From positions 1 through 64,000 of the forward strand of contig JBQMRN010000001.1 of assembly GCA_052171895.1 (NCBI GenBank): a stretch of DNA of 64,000 bases, given 5' to 3'. Position numbers and translations under genes: made by a program. Each line of letters opens with the position of its first letter. Positions within the stretch are counted from its first letter, which is position 1. The DNA is from Arsenophonus sp052171895. Lineage in GTDB: Bacteria > Pseudomonadota > Gammaproteobacteria > Enterobacterales > Enterobacteriaceae. The notes under the pieces were generated by a model that saw only the letters and a program-made list of their open reading frames with translations, did no database searches and was not told where the DNA came from. Positions 1 to 9,463 of the stretch are shown in pieces.

Positions 1-1381
1 GGTATATGGAGTTTCAGAGATGGTGCCTATATTCTACTGATTAATTTCGTGAATGATTTCAAGAAGAGAGAGATGATATCCAATGAAAAGTCTACTCTAG
101 AGATATCCGTGAAATCAGATATTACCTGTAATCCCTTGTATGAGCTCATTCGTAATAGTACCAAGCACCTGATAGCCACCGCCGTATTGAGGCTTAGCTA
201 GAAATCATGGGGCGGCGTATGCTGAACGGCGCCTTTATAGGCGGGCTGGATGCCCGTCGTCCGTAATGGTTATTTCTACACCGAACTATACAGATTGGTA
301 TAGGCGATGGCGATATTGAGATTAAAGTGCCTCAGGTAAGGTGGTATCCGACAGCGGCAAGAGAATATGTTTCAATATCTAGCTCCTAGCGCATTATCTG
401 AAGCGTCTAAAAAATATTAAAGAGTTGCTACCATGCCAGCAACAACACCTGCGAGGCATATCCACCGATGATTTTTAGCGAGGAAAAATCCCCCAGGTGA
501 AAAGTACATCCTCTCTCTGAATACCATCAGCAGACTGAAACAGCAATAGCTTGAAGAGCACAGGCAATGTAGTGCTTGCGAATTTAAGCGATATGCTCTA
601 CGTTTATTTCTTGGCTGATGGCATATACTCTCCTCTCAGGCAAGAGGATCGCTTTTCCATTCTGGTGATTATCGGCGTCACTGAATACGGATATAATAAG
701 GTTGTTACACTCGAAGATGGTTATCAAGAGCTAGAAGCGTACCAGACCAAATTTCTTAATGGTCTACGAGCGCCGTAGCTTAACCGTATCTCCTAGGCTT
801 GCTACAAAAGACGGTGCCCTTGGTTTTTTTGAAATGTAATGGCAAAGATATTCCCGCACACGTAGCAGTAACGCCATTAAGTACACAAAACAGCTAATGT
901 CCTGCCTTCACTTTCCAAAGGCATGCAACTGAAAGTTAAGACTAAGCTGACCGGGAGGTCTCTTACTAACAGAGAGCAGTAATCCCGTTAATAAAGCTCT
1001 TGATGTTTTATTAGCAAGGTTTTCAGGAAAGTATCCTGCAGAGATGAAGAAGCTAGAGAAAGATCGACAAGAACTGCTTGCATTCTACAACTTCCCGTCA
1101 GCGCACTTGGGCGTCAATAAGAACGACGAATCCGATTGAATCGTCTTTTTACAACAGTCAGGCTAGGAATTCGATGCACGAAAGACTATGCTTCAAAAAA
1201 CAACCATTTCAATGGTATTAAGCTACCACGTCTGTTCAAAAAATATGGAAGCAGTTAAGAGAATTTATCTTTTTGACCCTGGTGGTAAACAACCTCCAAT
1301 TTAAAGATGGAGAAAAGATTTATAAAGCAACATAGCGGAACCTGTAACCAGCCCCAAACACCACAAATTTGCTAATAACTC
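1..1381 (+). mobile_element. IS256-family remnant, copy A (left end outside window)
   Basis: Decayed IS256-family (DDE) transposase element. The window opens about 17 bases inside the element, judging by alignment with the copy at 12544. The right end is the inverted repeat ending TAATAACTC at 1381. The longest open piece, 551-778, carries the family stretch YFLADGIYS (first catalytic Asp region) and the LEDGYQELEA segment. Many stops and frameshifts interrupt the rest, so it cannot make transposase. At least eight further copies or fragments lie in the window (9464, 10871, 12544, 17754, 40304, 45902, 49017, 56580, 62335). An IS91-family remnant starts right at its right end. Confidence 0.9.
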
Positions 1382-2714
1382 TTGATGAAGCCTGCAATAA
1401 ATTTCTTGAAAAACACGCTGAAACTGTCAACTAGTGGAGCCGTCTATTTATCGAGCAAATGATTGCCTGCAGTACTTGTGCTATGGGTTAGTGTCCGGCC
1501 CCCGACAGGTGCTACTGCTATACCTATCCTGAATGTTTCAATAGCTGTTTTTCCTAGCAAAGCTGTAAATCAAAAGCCTGCAGTTTATGCTGCTTCAAAT
1601 CTACCGAGCAGTAATTAGCACAGCAGGTTCATATTTTATTTGATTAGTGGAGTAGACAACAAATTACTTTCAGTATTCCCATCTTCTTTGGGCTTTTTTA
1701 ACAATAAAACTTGTCGCGACTTAACGCTCTGTTTCGCCTCGCCACCCCTATACTGCAGTGTAATGGGCACGCGAAACAGGGTATCGAAATTGATATTTTC
1801 AGTACCTCTTACACTCTTATGCTCTACAACTCAATCAACATCCGCATGTTCATGTCTCGTCACTCGTGGTGGTCTGGATATTAAACATGCTGTATGGTAT
1901 GAGCTGTTCTTCAAAAAAATAGCGATAAAAGTACTTTTGTGAGGCACTCTTATCCGTATTTTACGTCACAGCTATAACCTGATAAATCCTAGTTCTCTTC
2001 CTGATTTGGAGCATATTCTTGGCAGGAAGAAGTGGTGGCGTATAGTACGGACGTTACTGAAAAGTGCACTTCGCTAAAAAGATGAAAGGGGCATGGCATA
2101 GCATAAAATACCTCTGACACTACATTAAACCCTACCCGGTAGTATCCGCATTAAAACTTGGCATTACTGATGGGGGGGGAATAGAGTAGGTTGTATATCA
2201 TTAATGACCAGCTGACTAAATAGTAGCGGCATCAGACCCTGACGCATGAAGAAATAATCTGGCGCTATATTAGCTATATTCTAGTAGGAATATTAAGCTG
2301 GTGTGTTACTATGGATTCTTGTCGAATCCTAAACTAGAAACACTATTACTGAAGGTATAAAGGTGAATAAAGTGCTGGAGATGACGGCTTCTAAAAAATT
2401 GTCTGTTCTTATGAACTGATTTCCTGCACACAGATCACTATAAATGTATTCTTTTGGCGATAGGCTACTTTTTATTGACACTCAGCTCGCTAAACAGGTA
2501 ATGGATTTGTTGTCAGAAAGAATGTATAAAATGGGAAAAAACAAAGGTTATTAAGCTAAAGCTAGGATTAATATATTTAAAATTACTGCGTTAGGTCAAA
2601 GAATACACAGTCTGATAAAATTTTTACTTACAATAAACTAATAAATCGATTCTATCTCCTTTTAGCAAAAATAAATGACTTTTCTCTTCACTTAAAGAGG
2701 GATTCAATTTCCAT
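1382..2714 (+). mobile_element. IS91-family remnant, copy 1
   Basis: Broken Y2-type (IS91/IS1294-like) transposase. Recognisable pieces in order are a Cys-rich N-terminal zinc-finger region near 1500-1620, the segment before the HUH motif near 1640-1900, and the C-terminal family signature (HIPAR-like, then a fragment of NRKRG, then the CILC-type finger) near 2250-2500. Stops break every frame. The 3' terminal region continues about 150 bases past the gene and ends in CCAT at 2711-2714, where IS1595 sequence begins. The left end abuts IS256 copy A, which probably truncated it. Two more copies lie at 38805 and 62471. Confidence 0.82.
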
Positions 2715-2736
2715 AACCTCAACCCATTTAATATAC

Positions 2737-3080
2737 GTCGCAGATAACTAAACCAGTTATCCTTGTGATTTAATTTCGGTAGAGAACTTCTAGTAAAATT
2801 GTTAAATGTTTTTCTAAAATCGTGGATTTTGCAATATCCTTCAGCAGATAACATGTTCACTGTGACAATATAGGCAGGATAAAGTGCAATGAATTGCTTC
2901 AATGTATAAATTGATATTATCCGACATATTCTCATCGACCAAACTAATGAGATCCAGCTTTATGTTGACAAAGAATGAGGAAACAGTCTATATGACTGTT
3001 TGCTTTTCATGGCAAGTTCTGTAGCTAAAATCCTTGATAAAGTATAAGAGATTTTACCAACAACCTTTGCGAACATAGCA
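2737..3080 (-). mobile_element. IS1595-family 5' fragment
   Basis: N-terminal part of an IS1595 (ISXO2-like) transposase read on the minus strand. The frame 2624-2935 contains RKTFNNFT followed by PKLNHKDNWFSYLRR, matching the family pattern KTFN-LTGTPLARLHHKDKWL, and the same stretch recurs in the fuller copy at 58430-59552. The outer end near 3080 (AACATAGC) matches the outer end of that copy. The reading is cut at about 2715-2737 by the 3' end of IS91 copy 1, so the rest of this element is gone. It is not a separate hypothetical gene, although one frame stays open for 103 codons. Confidence 0.75.
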
Positions 3081-3474
3081 AATGGCATACACTTGATAAT
3101 AAAACCTTTATATATACGATTAGAGTTGCATTTTTAGCTAATCTATTGCAATAATTTTTATATCTAATTTTATATCATTCATAATTGGCAGCAATAATAC
3201 ATTTTTCATATATAGATATCACCTGGTTTTCAACTTTTATTGATGTTAAGTTAGTGCCAAATAAATTTGAAGAGGAGTATTTGAGCTTCATAATAGTATA
3301 TATCACGTATTACGAGACATTTAGAATTTTAAAGCTCTGAATAAATACTACTATCAGTTATGTTACAAAAACAGACCATTTCTATATAATTCAAAAAAAC
3401 TGAATGTATTTTTAATTTTTTTTTGCTTTTATATGCAAGAAAAGATCTCAATACTCATAAGATTTCAATTATAG
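3081..3474. other. Gene-free AT-rich stretch upstream of aroK
   Basis: Very AT-rich, with no reading frame that resembles a known protein and no clear repeat. In other enterobacteria hofQ-type genes sit upstream of aroK. No trace of them is visible here. Confidence 0.5.
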
Positions 3475-3543
3475 GTCCCGTTGCTAGTTTAATTGGCATG
3501 GGCGGGTTTATCATTAACGAATAATCTTAGTAATACCAAAAAT
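3475..3543 (+). promoter_or_regulatory. aroK leader, apparently conserved
   Basis: The 69 bases before the aroK start contain a purine-rich GGGCGGG at 3501-3507 and then TTTATCATTAACGAATAATC. From memory this closely resembles the E. coli aroK leader, although the surrounding DNA is unrelated decay. There is no good Shine-Dalgarno in the usual position before ATG 3544. A frame opens earlier at 3493, but the family start is at 3544. Conservation of an untranslated leader in such a decayed genome suggests it has a role; this is inference. Confidence 0.4.
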
Positions 3544-4068
3544 ATGGCAGAGAAACGCAATATATTTCTGGTTGGGCCTATGGGCGCCGGAAAAAGTACT
3601 ATTGGTCGACAGATAGCTCAGCAACTTAGGATGGAATTTTTTGATTCAGATCAAGAAATTGAACGACGTACTGGTGCTGATGTTAGTTGGGTATTTGATT
3701 TGGAAGGTGAGCAAGGCTTTCGAGAACGTGAAGAAAAAATTATCAATAAGCTTACAGAAAAACAAGGTATTGTTCTAGCAACAGGTGGGGGGTCGGTAAA
3801 ATCAAAAGAAACACGAAACCGTCTGTCTGCTCGCGGGGTAGTCGTTTATCTTGAAACTAGGATTGAAAAACAAATGGCTCGAACTCAACGCGATAAAAAA
3901 AGACCTTTATTGCAACTAGATCATCAACCTGCTCGTAAAGTTTTAGAAAAACTTGCTCATGAACGCAATCCATTTTATGAAGAAATCGCAGACATTACTA
4001 TTCATACCAACGATAAAAGTGCAAAAGTGGTTTCTAATCTAATCATTAGATTAATAGAAAATATTTAA
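3544..4068 (+). CDS. aroK: Shikimate kinase I
   Basis: Phosphorylates shikimate to shikimate-3-phosphate with ATP, the fifth step to chorismate; cytoplasmic. The 174-residue protein starts MAEKRNIFLVGPMG, as in enterobacterial AroK. The Walker A loop GPMGAGKST is at residues 11-19, the shikimate-binding DSDQEIERR follows, and GGGSV lies in the middle. An in-frame ATG at 3493 would add 17 residues with no family match, so 3544 is preferred. Length is that of the family (about 173). It is the first gene of the conserved aroK-aroB-damX-dam-rpe-gph-trpS cluster, 54 bases before aroB. It appears intact. Confidence 0.96.
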   Translation: MAEKRNIFLVGPMGAGKSTIGRQIAQQLRMEFFDSDQEIERRTGADVSWVFDLEGEQGFREREEKIINKLTEKQGIVLATGGGSVKSKETRNRLSARGVVVYLETRIEKQMARTQRDKKRPLLQLDHQPARKVLEKLAHERNPFYEEIADITIHTNDKSAKVVSNLIIRLIENI

Positions 4069-4122
4069 TTTAATAAATCAATAAGAATAGTTTATTGATC
4101 ATGCCATAAAGGTAAAATCAAC

Positions 4123-5217
4123 ATGGAAAAATTGATAGTTAGACTCGGTGAACGAAGTTACCCTATTAGTATCGCTTTTGGTTTATTTAACTCCTCTGAT
4201 GCATTTTTTCCTCTAAAAAGTGGCGAATATGCAATGATTGTAACAAACAAAACACTACATACTCTTTATTCTGCAAGGGTAAAATCTACTCTTAGAAAAA
4301 TAGGCGTTAAAGTTGATGAGATCATTCTACCTGACGGAGAACAATACAAATCATTAGCTACCCTTTATACTATCTTCACTGCCTTGTTGGAAAAAAATCA
4401 CACTCGAACAACCACCCTTATTGCCCTTGGTGGCGGTGTTATTGGTGATTTGACAGGATTTGCTGCGGCCTGCTACCAAAGAGGGGTTAGTTTTATTCAA
4501 GCACCAACCTCGCTTTTATCTCAAATTGACTCATCTATTGGAGGAAAAACAGCAGTCAATCATCCATTAGGTAAAAATATGATTGGTGCTTTTTATCACC
4601 CAATATCGGTTATTATTGATTTAGATAGTCTAAAAACATTACCAGCACGTCAATTTTCTTCAGGTCTAGCAGAAATTATTAAATATGCTATAATTCTAGA
4701 TTATAATTTTTTTTGTTGGTTAGAAAAAAATATTAATAAACTATTTGAATTTGATGAAAAAAGAATAGCTTATTCTATCCGGCTTTGTTGTAAATTAAAA
4801 GCAAAAATCATTGCTATGGATGAAAAAGAAACCAATGGACAACGTGCATTATTGAACTTAGGACATACCTTTGCTCATGCCATTGAAACTGAATTAGGCT
4901 ATGGTTTCTGGCTACATGGTGAGGCAGTTGCTGCAGGTATCATGATGGCGGCAAAAACTGCAGAATTAATTGGCCAATTTGATAATAATCATACTCAACG
5001 GATTTTAAACTTACTGATACAAGCAAATATCCCTACTAAAGGACCAGAAAAAATGCCTGCTGAAGCTTATTTACCTCACATGATGAGAGATAAAAAAGTA
5101 GTTAATAAGCAACTCAATCTGGTGCTACCAAAATCTATTGGCAATGCAGAATTATACACTAATATAAGCCATGAGATTGTTTTAAAAGCAATTAAACAAT
5201 GCCTACATACAGATTAA
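4123..5217 (+). CDS. aroB: 3-dehydroquinate synthase
   Basis: Converts DAHP to 3-dehydroquinate using NAD and a divalent metal, the second step of the shikimate pathway; cytoplasmic. 364 residues, close to the usual 362. Visible motifs are the NAD-binding GGGVIGDLTGFAAA, the substrate loop with IGGKTAVNHPLGKN, and the metal-ligand segments SGLAEIIKYA, NLGHTFAHAIE and HGEAVAAG, all in the right order. The reading frame is uninterrupted. It follows aroK as in E. coli, so two shikimate steps are kept together, which argues that the symbiont still makes aromatic compounds or folate/quinone precursors. Confidence 0.96.
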   Translation: MEKLIVRLGERSYPISIAFGLFNSSDAFFPLKSGEYAMIVTNKTLHTLYSARVKSTLRKIGVKVDEIILPDGEQYKSLATLYTIFTALLEKNHTRTTTLIALGGGVIGDLTGFAAACYQRGVSFIQAPTSLLSQIDSSIGGKTAVNHPLGKNMIGAFYHPISVIIDLDSLKTLPARQFSSGLAEIIKYAIILDYNFFCWLEKNINKLFEFDEKRIAYSIRLCCKLKAKIIAMDEKETNGQRALLNLGHTFAHAIETELGYGFWLHGEAVAAGIMMAAKTAELIGQFDNNHTQRILNLLIQANIPTKGPEKMPAEAYLPHMMRDKKVVNKQLNLVLPKSIGNAELYTNISHEIVLKAIKQCLHTD

Positions 5218-5346
5218 ATCGTGATTAATGTATGTAAGATAGCCATAGTATGACACTATGATAAATATCTGTATATTAGAATCAAACTGTACATAAATAA
5301 TCTTTATCCATGAAATAAGGTCATTCACCTTAAAAAGGGAGGGGAA

Positions 5347-6225
5347 ATGGACGATTTTAAACCAGAAAGAGATCCTCAAGATCAGAGTAACTTCCGGCCA
5401 GATACTTCAGACAGACCTATATTACGTTCACGTCAGCAAGGATTTAAATACCATCTAGCCTCTAAGCAACATATCATGATTGGTATCGCTGTTTTGGTTC
5501 TATTGTTATTCATTATCACGATCAGATCAACACTTAAAGCACCAACTGATCATGAAAAAGAATATACCTCTACAACAACAAATGAGCTTAATCTCAATAT
5601 TTCTAAACCAACATCACTGTTAAATGAGTCTCTTTTATCTTTACATCAAAAAAAAAATCAAGCACAAAGCATAACCATTCCTTCAATTAGTAATACACCA
5701 ACTGAAAGTTCTTTGTCTCTAGCTAACCAAGGCCAAAGTAACCATATTGAAATCCCTGGTGACCTTGTTGATGCTTTACAGCATGGACAAACATTAGCTA
5801 GTATAAAGCAACAACTTGTTGAAAATCCAACATCAACACCATCATCAACAAAACTTCCATCTACTACACCAGCAAAGATCGTTGAACCAATTAAAACTAA
5901 TCATAAAACAAAAACAAAACCTATAGTTCGAACACATACAAATAAAAGTAATGATTTATTGTCGGCTCCAGCGAGTAATTATACACTACAATTAAGTAGT
6001 GCACGCCGTTTAAACTCTCTAGAAGCATTTGCTAAAAATAATCGCTTAACTAATTATAAAATCTATAAGACCATACGTAATGGACAACAATGGTATGTTC
6101 TTATCAATGGTAATTACCGTTCAGTCAGTGAAGCAAAAAACGCAATTTTAACTTTTCCCGCTTCTGTTCAGGAAAAAAAGCCTTGGGTTAGAAAATTTCA
6201 TCAAGTTAAACAAGATCAAAAATAA
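5347..6225 (+). CDS. damX: DamX-like cell division protein with SPOR domain
   Basis: Inner-membrane protein that gathers at the division septum through a peptidoglycan-binding SPOR domain. The 292 residues show a charged, Pro-rich cytoplasmic N-terminus, one membrane segment at about 43-59 (IGIAVLVLLLFIITI), a low-complexity Ser/Thr/Pro linker at about 65-205, and a C-terminal SPOR domain at about 211-285 (starting NYTLQLSSARR, with WYVLINGNYRS). E. coli DamX is about 428 residues; the shortening is in the linker, while the ends are kept. A strong ribosome site (GGGAGGGG) lies just before ATG 5347. Its position between aroB and dam supports the name. Confidence 0.92.
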   Translation: MDDFKPERDPQDQSNFRPDTSDRPILRSRQQGFKYHLASKQHIMIGIAVLVLLLFIITIRSTLKAPTDHEKEYTSTTTNELNLNISKPTSLLNESLLSLHQKKNQAQSITIPSISNTPTESSLSLANQGQSNHIEIPGDLVDALQHGQTLASIKQQLVENPTSTPSSTKLPSTTPAKIVEPIKTNHKTKTKPIVRTHTNKSNDLLSAPASNYTLQLSSARRLNSLEAFAKNNRLTNYKIYKTIRNGQQWYVLINGNYRSVSEAKNAILTFPASVQEKKPWVRKFHQVKQDQK

Positions 6226-6305
6226 AGAATCATTAGGCGCAAATCTGCTCTCCTAAACAGAGAGATATACAAAAACTCTGGAACATTTAGATAAAACACG
6301 GCAGC

Positions 6306-7223
6306 ATGAAGAAAAAACGCGCATTTTTAAAATGGGCTGGTGGTAAATATCTTCTGGTAGAAGAAGTTAAAAAATATTTACCAGAAGGTGATTGTCTGGT
6401 AGAACCATTTGTCGGGGCAGGTTCGGTATTTTTGAATACAAATTATAATGCTTACATCCTGGGTGACATTAATAATGATCTTATCAATTTGTATAATACT
6501 GTAAAATATCATACTGATATATTTATGCAGCATTCACGTCAGCTTTTTAATAATGAGTTAAATACAGCTGAGCAATACTACCGTTTACGTACAGAATTTA
6601 ACTTATCTAATAATTCTAAACGCCGTAGTGAACTATTTTTATATCTTAATCGTCATTGCTATAATGGTCTTTGTCGTTACAACTCAAAAGGAGAATTTAA
6701 CGTTCCATTTGGGCGTTATAAAAAACCTTATTTTCCTGAAGATGAACTCTATTGGTTTGCTGAAAAAGCACAAAAAGCCATTTTTATCTGTCAAACCTAT
6801 CAAGAAACATTGCTATCAGTAAATAAAAGTGCTGTCGTTTATTGCGATCCACCCTATACACCTCTTTCTGATACAGCTAATTTTACCGCATATCATACAA
6901 ATAGTTTTGATAATAAAGAACAATACAATTTAGCTCAAATAGCTTATCACTTATCATCAACACGCGGAATACCCGTATTAATATCAAATCATGATACACC
7001 AGCGACTAGAGCATGGTATCATGACGCAAAGATAAATGTTATTAAAGTACGTAGAACAATTAGTCGTAATAGCCTTGCTCGTAGAAAAGTCGATGAACTG
7101 TTAGCAGTTTATAATCCAACTTATAAAAAAAACATAAAAGGTAAAAAACAAATCGGAGATAATAATGAAAGATTTTCTGATTGCACCCTCTATTTTATCT
7201 GCAAATTTTGCATGTTTAGGTGA
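6306..7223 (+). CDS. dam: DNA adenine methyltransferase (GATC)
   Basis: Methylates adenine in GATC using S-adenosylmethionine, serving mismatch-repair strand choice and replication timing. Motifs are KWAGGK at residues 9-14, the SAM-binding EPFVGAG at 33-39, the catalytic DPPY at 181-184 and the C-terminal RKVDELLAVYNP. E. coli Dam ends about 278 residues in. Here the usual stop is lost and the frame runs on to 305 residues, overlapping the first 59 bases of rpe. The added tail (from about residue 281) has no family counterpart because it is out-of-frame rpe sequence. The catalytic core looks complete, so activity is plausible. Confidence 0.93.
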   Translation: MKKKRAFLKWAGGKYLLVEEVKKYLPEGDCLVEPFVGAGSVFLNTNYNAYILGDINNDLINLYNTVKYHTDIFMQHSRQLFNNELNTAEQYYRLRTEFNLSNNSKRRSELFLYLNRHCYNGLCRYNSKGEFNVPFGRYKKPYFPEDELYWFAEKAQKAIFICQTYQETLLSVNKSAVVYCDPPYTPLSDTANFTAYHTNSFDNKEQYNLAQIAYHLSSTRGIPVLISNHDTPATRAWYHDAKINVIKVRRTISRNSLARRKVDELLAVYNPTYKKNIKGKKQIGDNNERFSDCTLYFICKFCMFR

Positions 7224-7836
7224 AGATACTTGGAAAGTTATTAAAGCTGGCGCTGATATTATCCATTTTGACGTTATGGATAACCATTATGTTCCAAATT
7301 TAACTTTTGGCCCAATGATATGTAAAGCATTGCGAGATTATGGCATTAAGGTACCCATTGATGTACATTTGATGGTAAAACAAGTAAATCGACTGATTAC
7401 TGACTTTGCTAAAGCTGGTGCAACCTATATTACATTTCATGCTGAAGCAACTAAGCATATTGATCGCACATTAGAATTAATTAAAGATAACGGATGTAAA
7501 GCCGGTTTAGCTTTTAATCCTGCTACACCATTAAATTATTTAGATTACGTGATAGATAAATTAGACATAATCCTAATTATGTCGGTTAATCCTGGCTTTG
7601 GTGGACAATCTTTTATTTCACAAACCCTAAATAAATTGCGTCAAGTTCGTAAAATAATCGATAATAATACTTATAATATTCGCTTAGAAGTTGATGGCGG
7701 CATCAACATTAATAACATTATTAATGTTGCAAATGCAGGTGCTGATACTTTTGTCGCTGGTTCTGCAATTTTTAATCAACCAGATTACAAAACTGTCATT
7801 GATGCTATGCGTAAAAAGTTAGCTGAGGTAATTTAA
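7165..7836 (+). CDS. rpe: Ribulose-phosphate 3-epimerase
   Basis: Interconverts ribulose-5-phosphate and xylulose-5-phosphate in the pentose phosphate pathway; a TIM-barrel enzyme of the cytoplasm. 223 residues (usual about 225). Visible are APSILSA at the start, the metal and substrate motif HFDVMDNHYVPNLTFGP, DVHLMV, NPGFGGQ and EVDGGI. GGAG lies 7 bases before the ATG. The start falls inside the 3' end of dam, which has lost its own stop, so the two genes overlap by 59 bases in different frames. Otherwise intact. Confidence 0.96.
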   Translation: MKDFLIAPSILSANFACLGEDTWKVIKAGADIIHFDVMDNHYVPNLTFGPMICKALRDYGIKVPIDVHLMVKQVNRLITDFAKAGATYITFHAEATKHIDRTLELIKDNGCKAGLAFNPATPLNYLDYVIDKLDIILIMSVNPGFGGQSFISQTLNKLRQVRKIIDNNTYNIRLEVDGGININNIINVANAGADTFVAGSAIFNQPDYKTVIDAMRKKLAEVI

Positions 7837-8324
7837 TTAGATTTAAAAAATTAATTGGTCAAGCCATTACATCTAATTTAGATAGTACGTATATTAATCG
7901 AGGACAGTGCCTGGCGAATTAACAGAAATAGCTAAACAACAACCATTACCATTAGAAATTGCTACCAATAAACCAACACAATTTATTGATCCTTTATTAA
8001 AAAATTAACCATTACTTCTTATTTTTTTTATATTAGAAGGGCGATAATATAAAAGAGAACTTCATATTCAACTTCCCACTTCCACTATATCTTACAATGG
8101 GAAAATTTAGCCTACATAAAGATCAACTATTATTTGTTGGTGATTCTCATAATGATATCTTAGCTGCTAAAAATAGAGATTGTCCTTATATGGGGTTAAC
8201 TTATGGATATAACTATAGTAAATCTATTGCATTAAGTAAACAAGACTATGCATTAGATATACTTTGCCGACCTCATTCTTGCATTAGAACTGCTACCTTT
8301 GATAAGTCTGGACTTATAACATGA
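7837..8324 (+). pseudogene. gph: Phosphoglycolate phosphatase, broken
   Basis: HAD-family phosphatase that clears 2-phosphoglycolate. Only the back half is recognisable. IATNKPTQFIDPLL at about 7957-8003 matches the LVTNKPTPFVAPLL region, and 8097-8324 carries LLFVGDSHNDILAAK and MGLTYGYNY, the C-terminal HAD motif. The N-terminal DxDGT nucleophile region is missing just after the rpe stop, and frameshifts and stops separate the pieces. The last 76 codons remain open and end in an ATGA overlap with trpS. The position between rpe and trpS confirms the assignment. Confidence 0.88.
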
Positions 8325-9361
8325 AGATCCCCCCTATAAAATCAACTAATATCCACAAAAAGCCAATTGTATTCAGTGGAGCTCAACCGTCTGGTGAGTT
8401 AACCATTGGCAACTATATTGGCGCATTACGCCAATGGGTCCACATGCAAGATAATTATGACTGTATTTATTGTATTGTTGATCAACATGCCATTACAGTC
8501 CGTCAAGACCCAAAAGAATTAAAAAAGCGTACGCTTGATACATTAGCCTTATACTTAGCTTGTGGTATTGATACTAAAAAAAGTATTATTTTTATTCAAT
8601 CCCATGTTCCTCAACATACTCAACTTAATTGGGTGCTTAACTGTTATACCTATTTTGGTGAATTAAGCCGCATGACACAATTTAAAAATAAATCAGCCCG
8701 TCATACTGAAAATATTAATACTGGATTATTTGATTATCCAGTATTAATGGCTGCTGATATTTTACTTTACCAAGCAAACCAAGTTCCAGTTGGTATTGAT
8801 CAAAAAAAACATTTAGAATTAAGCCGCGATATTGCTCAACGTTTTAATTCCCTCTATGGTGAAATATTCACTATACCTAATCCATTTATTCTTGAAAAAG
8901 GAGCTCGGATTATCTCTTTACAAGAACCAAAAAAAAAGATGTCAAAATCAGATGATAATCGAAATAATGTAATAACTTTATTAGAAAATCCTAAATCAGC
9001 GGCTAAAAAAATAAAACGAGCCCTTACTGATTCTAATAAACCACCACGAATTTATTATGATTCAGAAAACAAACCGGGTATTTCTAATCTGATAGATATC
9101 CTTTCTGGTGTAACAGGTAGATCTACCTCAGATATAGAAAAACAATTTGTCGGAAAAATGTATCGTGATCTTAAAAATACTGTTGCTGATTCTGTTTCAG
9201 ATATGTTAATAAATATTAAAACTCGTTTTGATAAATTTCGTAATAACGAAAAATTATTGAATGATATTATGTCTGAAGGTGCTAGCAAAGCAGAGGCTCG
9301 CGCTCAACTAACCCTTAGTAAGGTTTATGACGCAATTGGTTTTATTAATTATAAAAAATAA
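8321..9361 (+). CDS. trpS: Tryptophanyl-tRNA synthetase
   Basis: Class I synthetase that charges tRNA-Trp. 346 residues against about 334 in E. coli; the extra length is at the N-terminus. The ATP-binding signature is TIGN at residues 28-31 (preceded by SGAQPSGELT), the other half is KMSKS at 206-210, and PVLMAADILLYQA and PVGIDQKKHLEL lie between. The ATG overlaps the end of the surviving gph frame (ATGA at 8321-8324), so its translation may still depend on ribosomes coming from that pseudogene remnant. No obvious terminator follows; the cluster ends here against IS256 copy B. Confidence 0.96.
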   Translation: MKIPPIKSTNIHKKPIVFSGAQPSGELTIGNYIGALRQWVHMQDNYDCIYCIVDQHAITVRQDPKELKKRTLDTLALYLACGIDTKKSIIFIQSHVPQHTQLNWVLNCYTYFGELSRMTQFKNKSARHTENINTGLFDYPVLMAADILLYQANQVPVGIDQKKHLELSRDIAQRFNSLYGEIFTIPNPFILEKGARIISLQEPKKKMSKSDDNRNNVITLLENPKSAAKKIKRALTDSNKPPRIYYDSENKPGISNLIDILSGVTGRSTSDIEKQFVGKMYRDLKNTVADSVSDMLINIKTRFDKFRNNEKLLNDIMSEGASKAEARAQLTLSKVYDAIGFINYKK

Positions 9362-9463
9362 TTTAATTAAATAAATACTAAAATACCATTTACCTAAATC
9401 AAAATTCCATTTTTATTTCTTTATAATTAAATAAATAATTAATTAACAAGAGTTATAAATTTT

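Noticed and set aside
1640..1942. 100-codon plus-strand frame as a separate gene
   Set aside because: It matches the IS91 transposase at 38900-39200, partly in the wrong frame.
2624..2935. 103-codon minus-strand frame as a hypothetical gene
   Set aside because: It is the N-terminal part of an IS1595 transposase running into an IS91 3' end; the same sequence recurs at 59150-59540.
6240..6270. Terminator between damX and dam
   Set aside because: CTCTCCTAAACAGAGAG can form a short hairpin but has no T-run after it.
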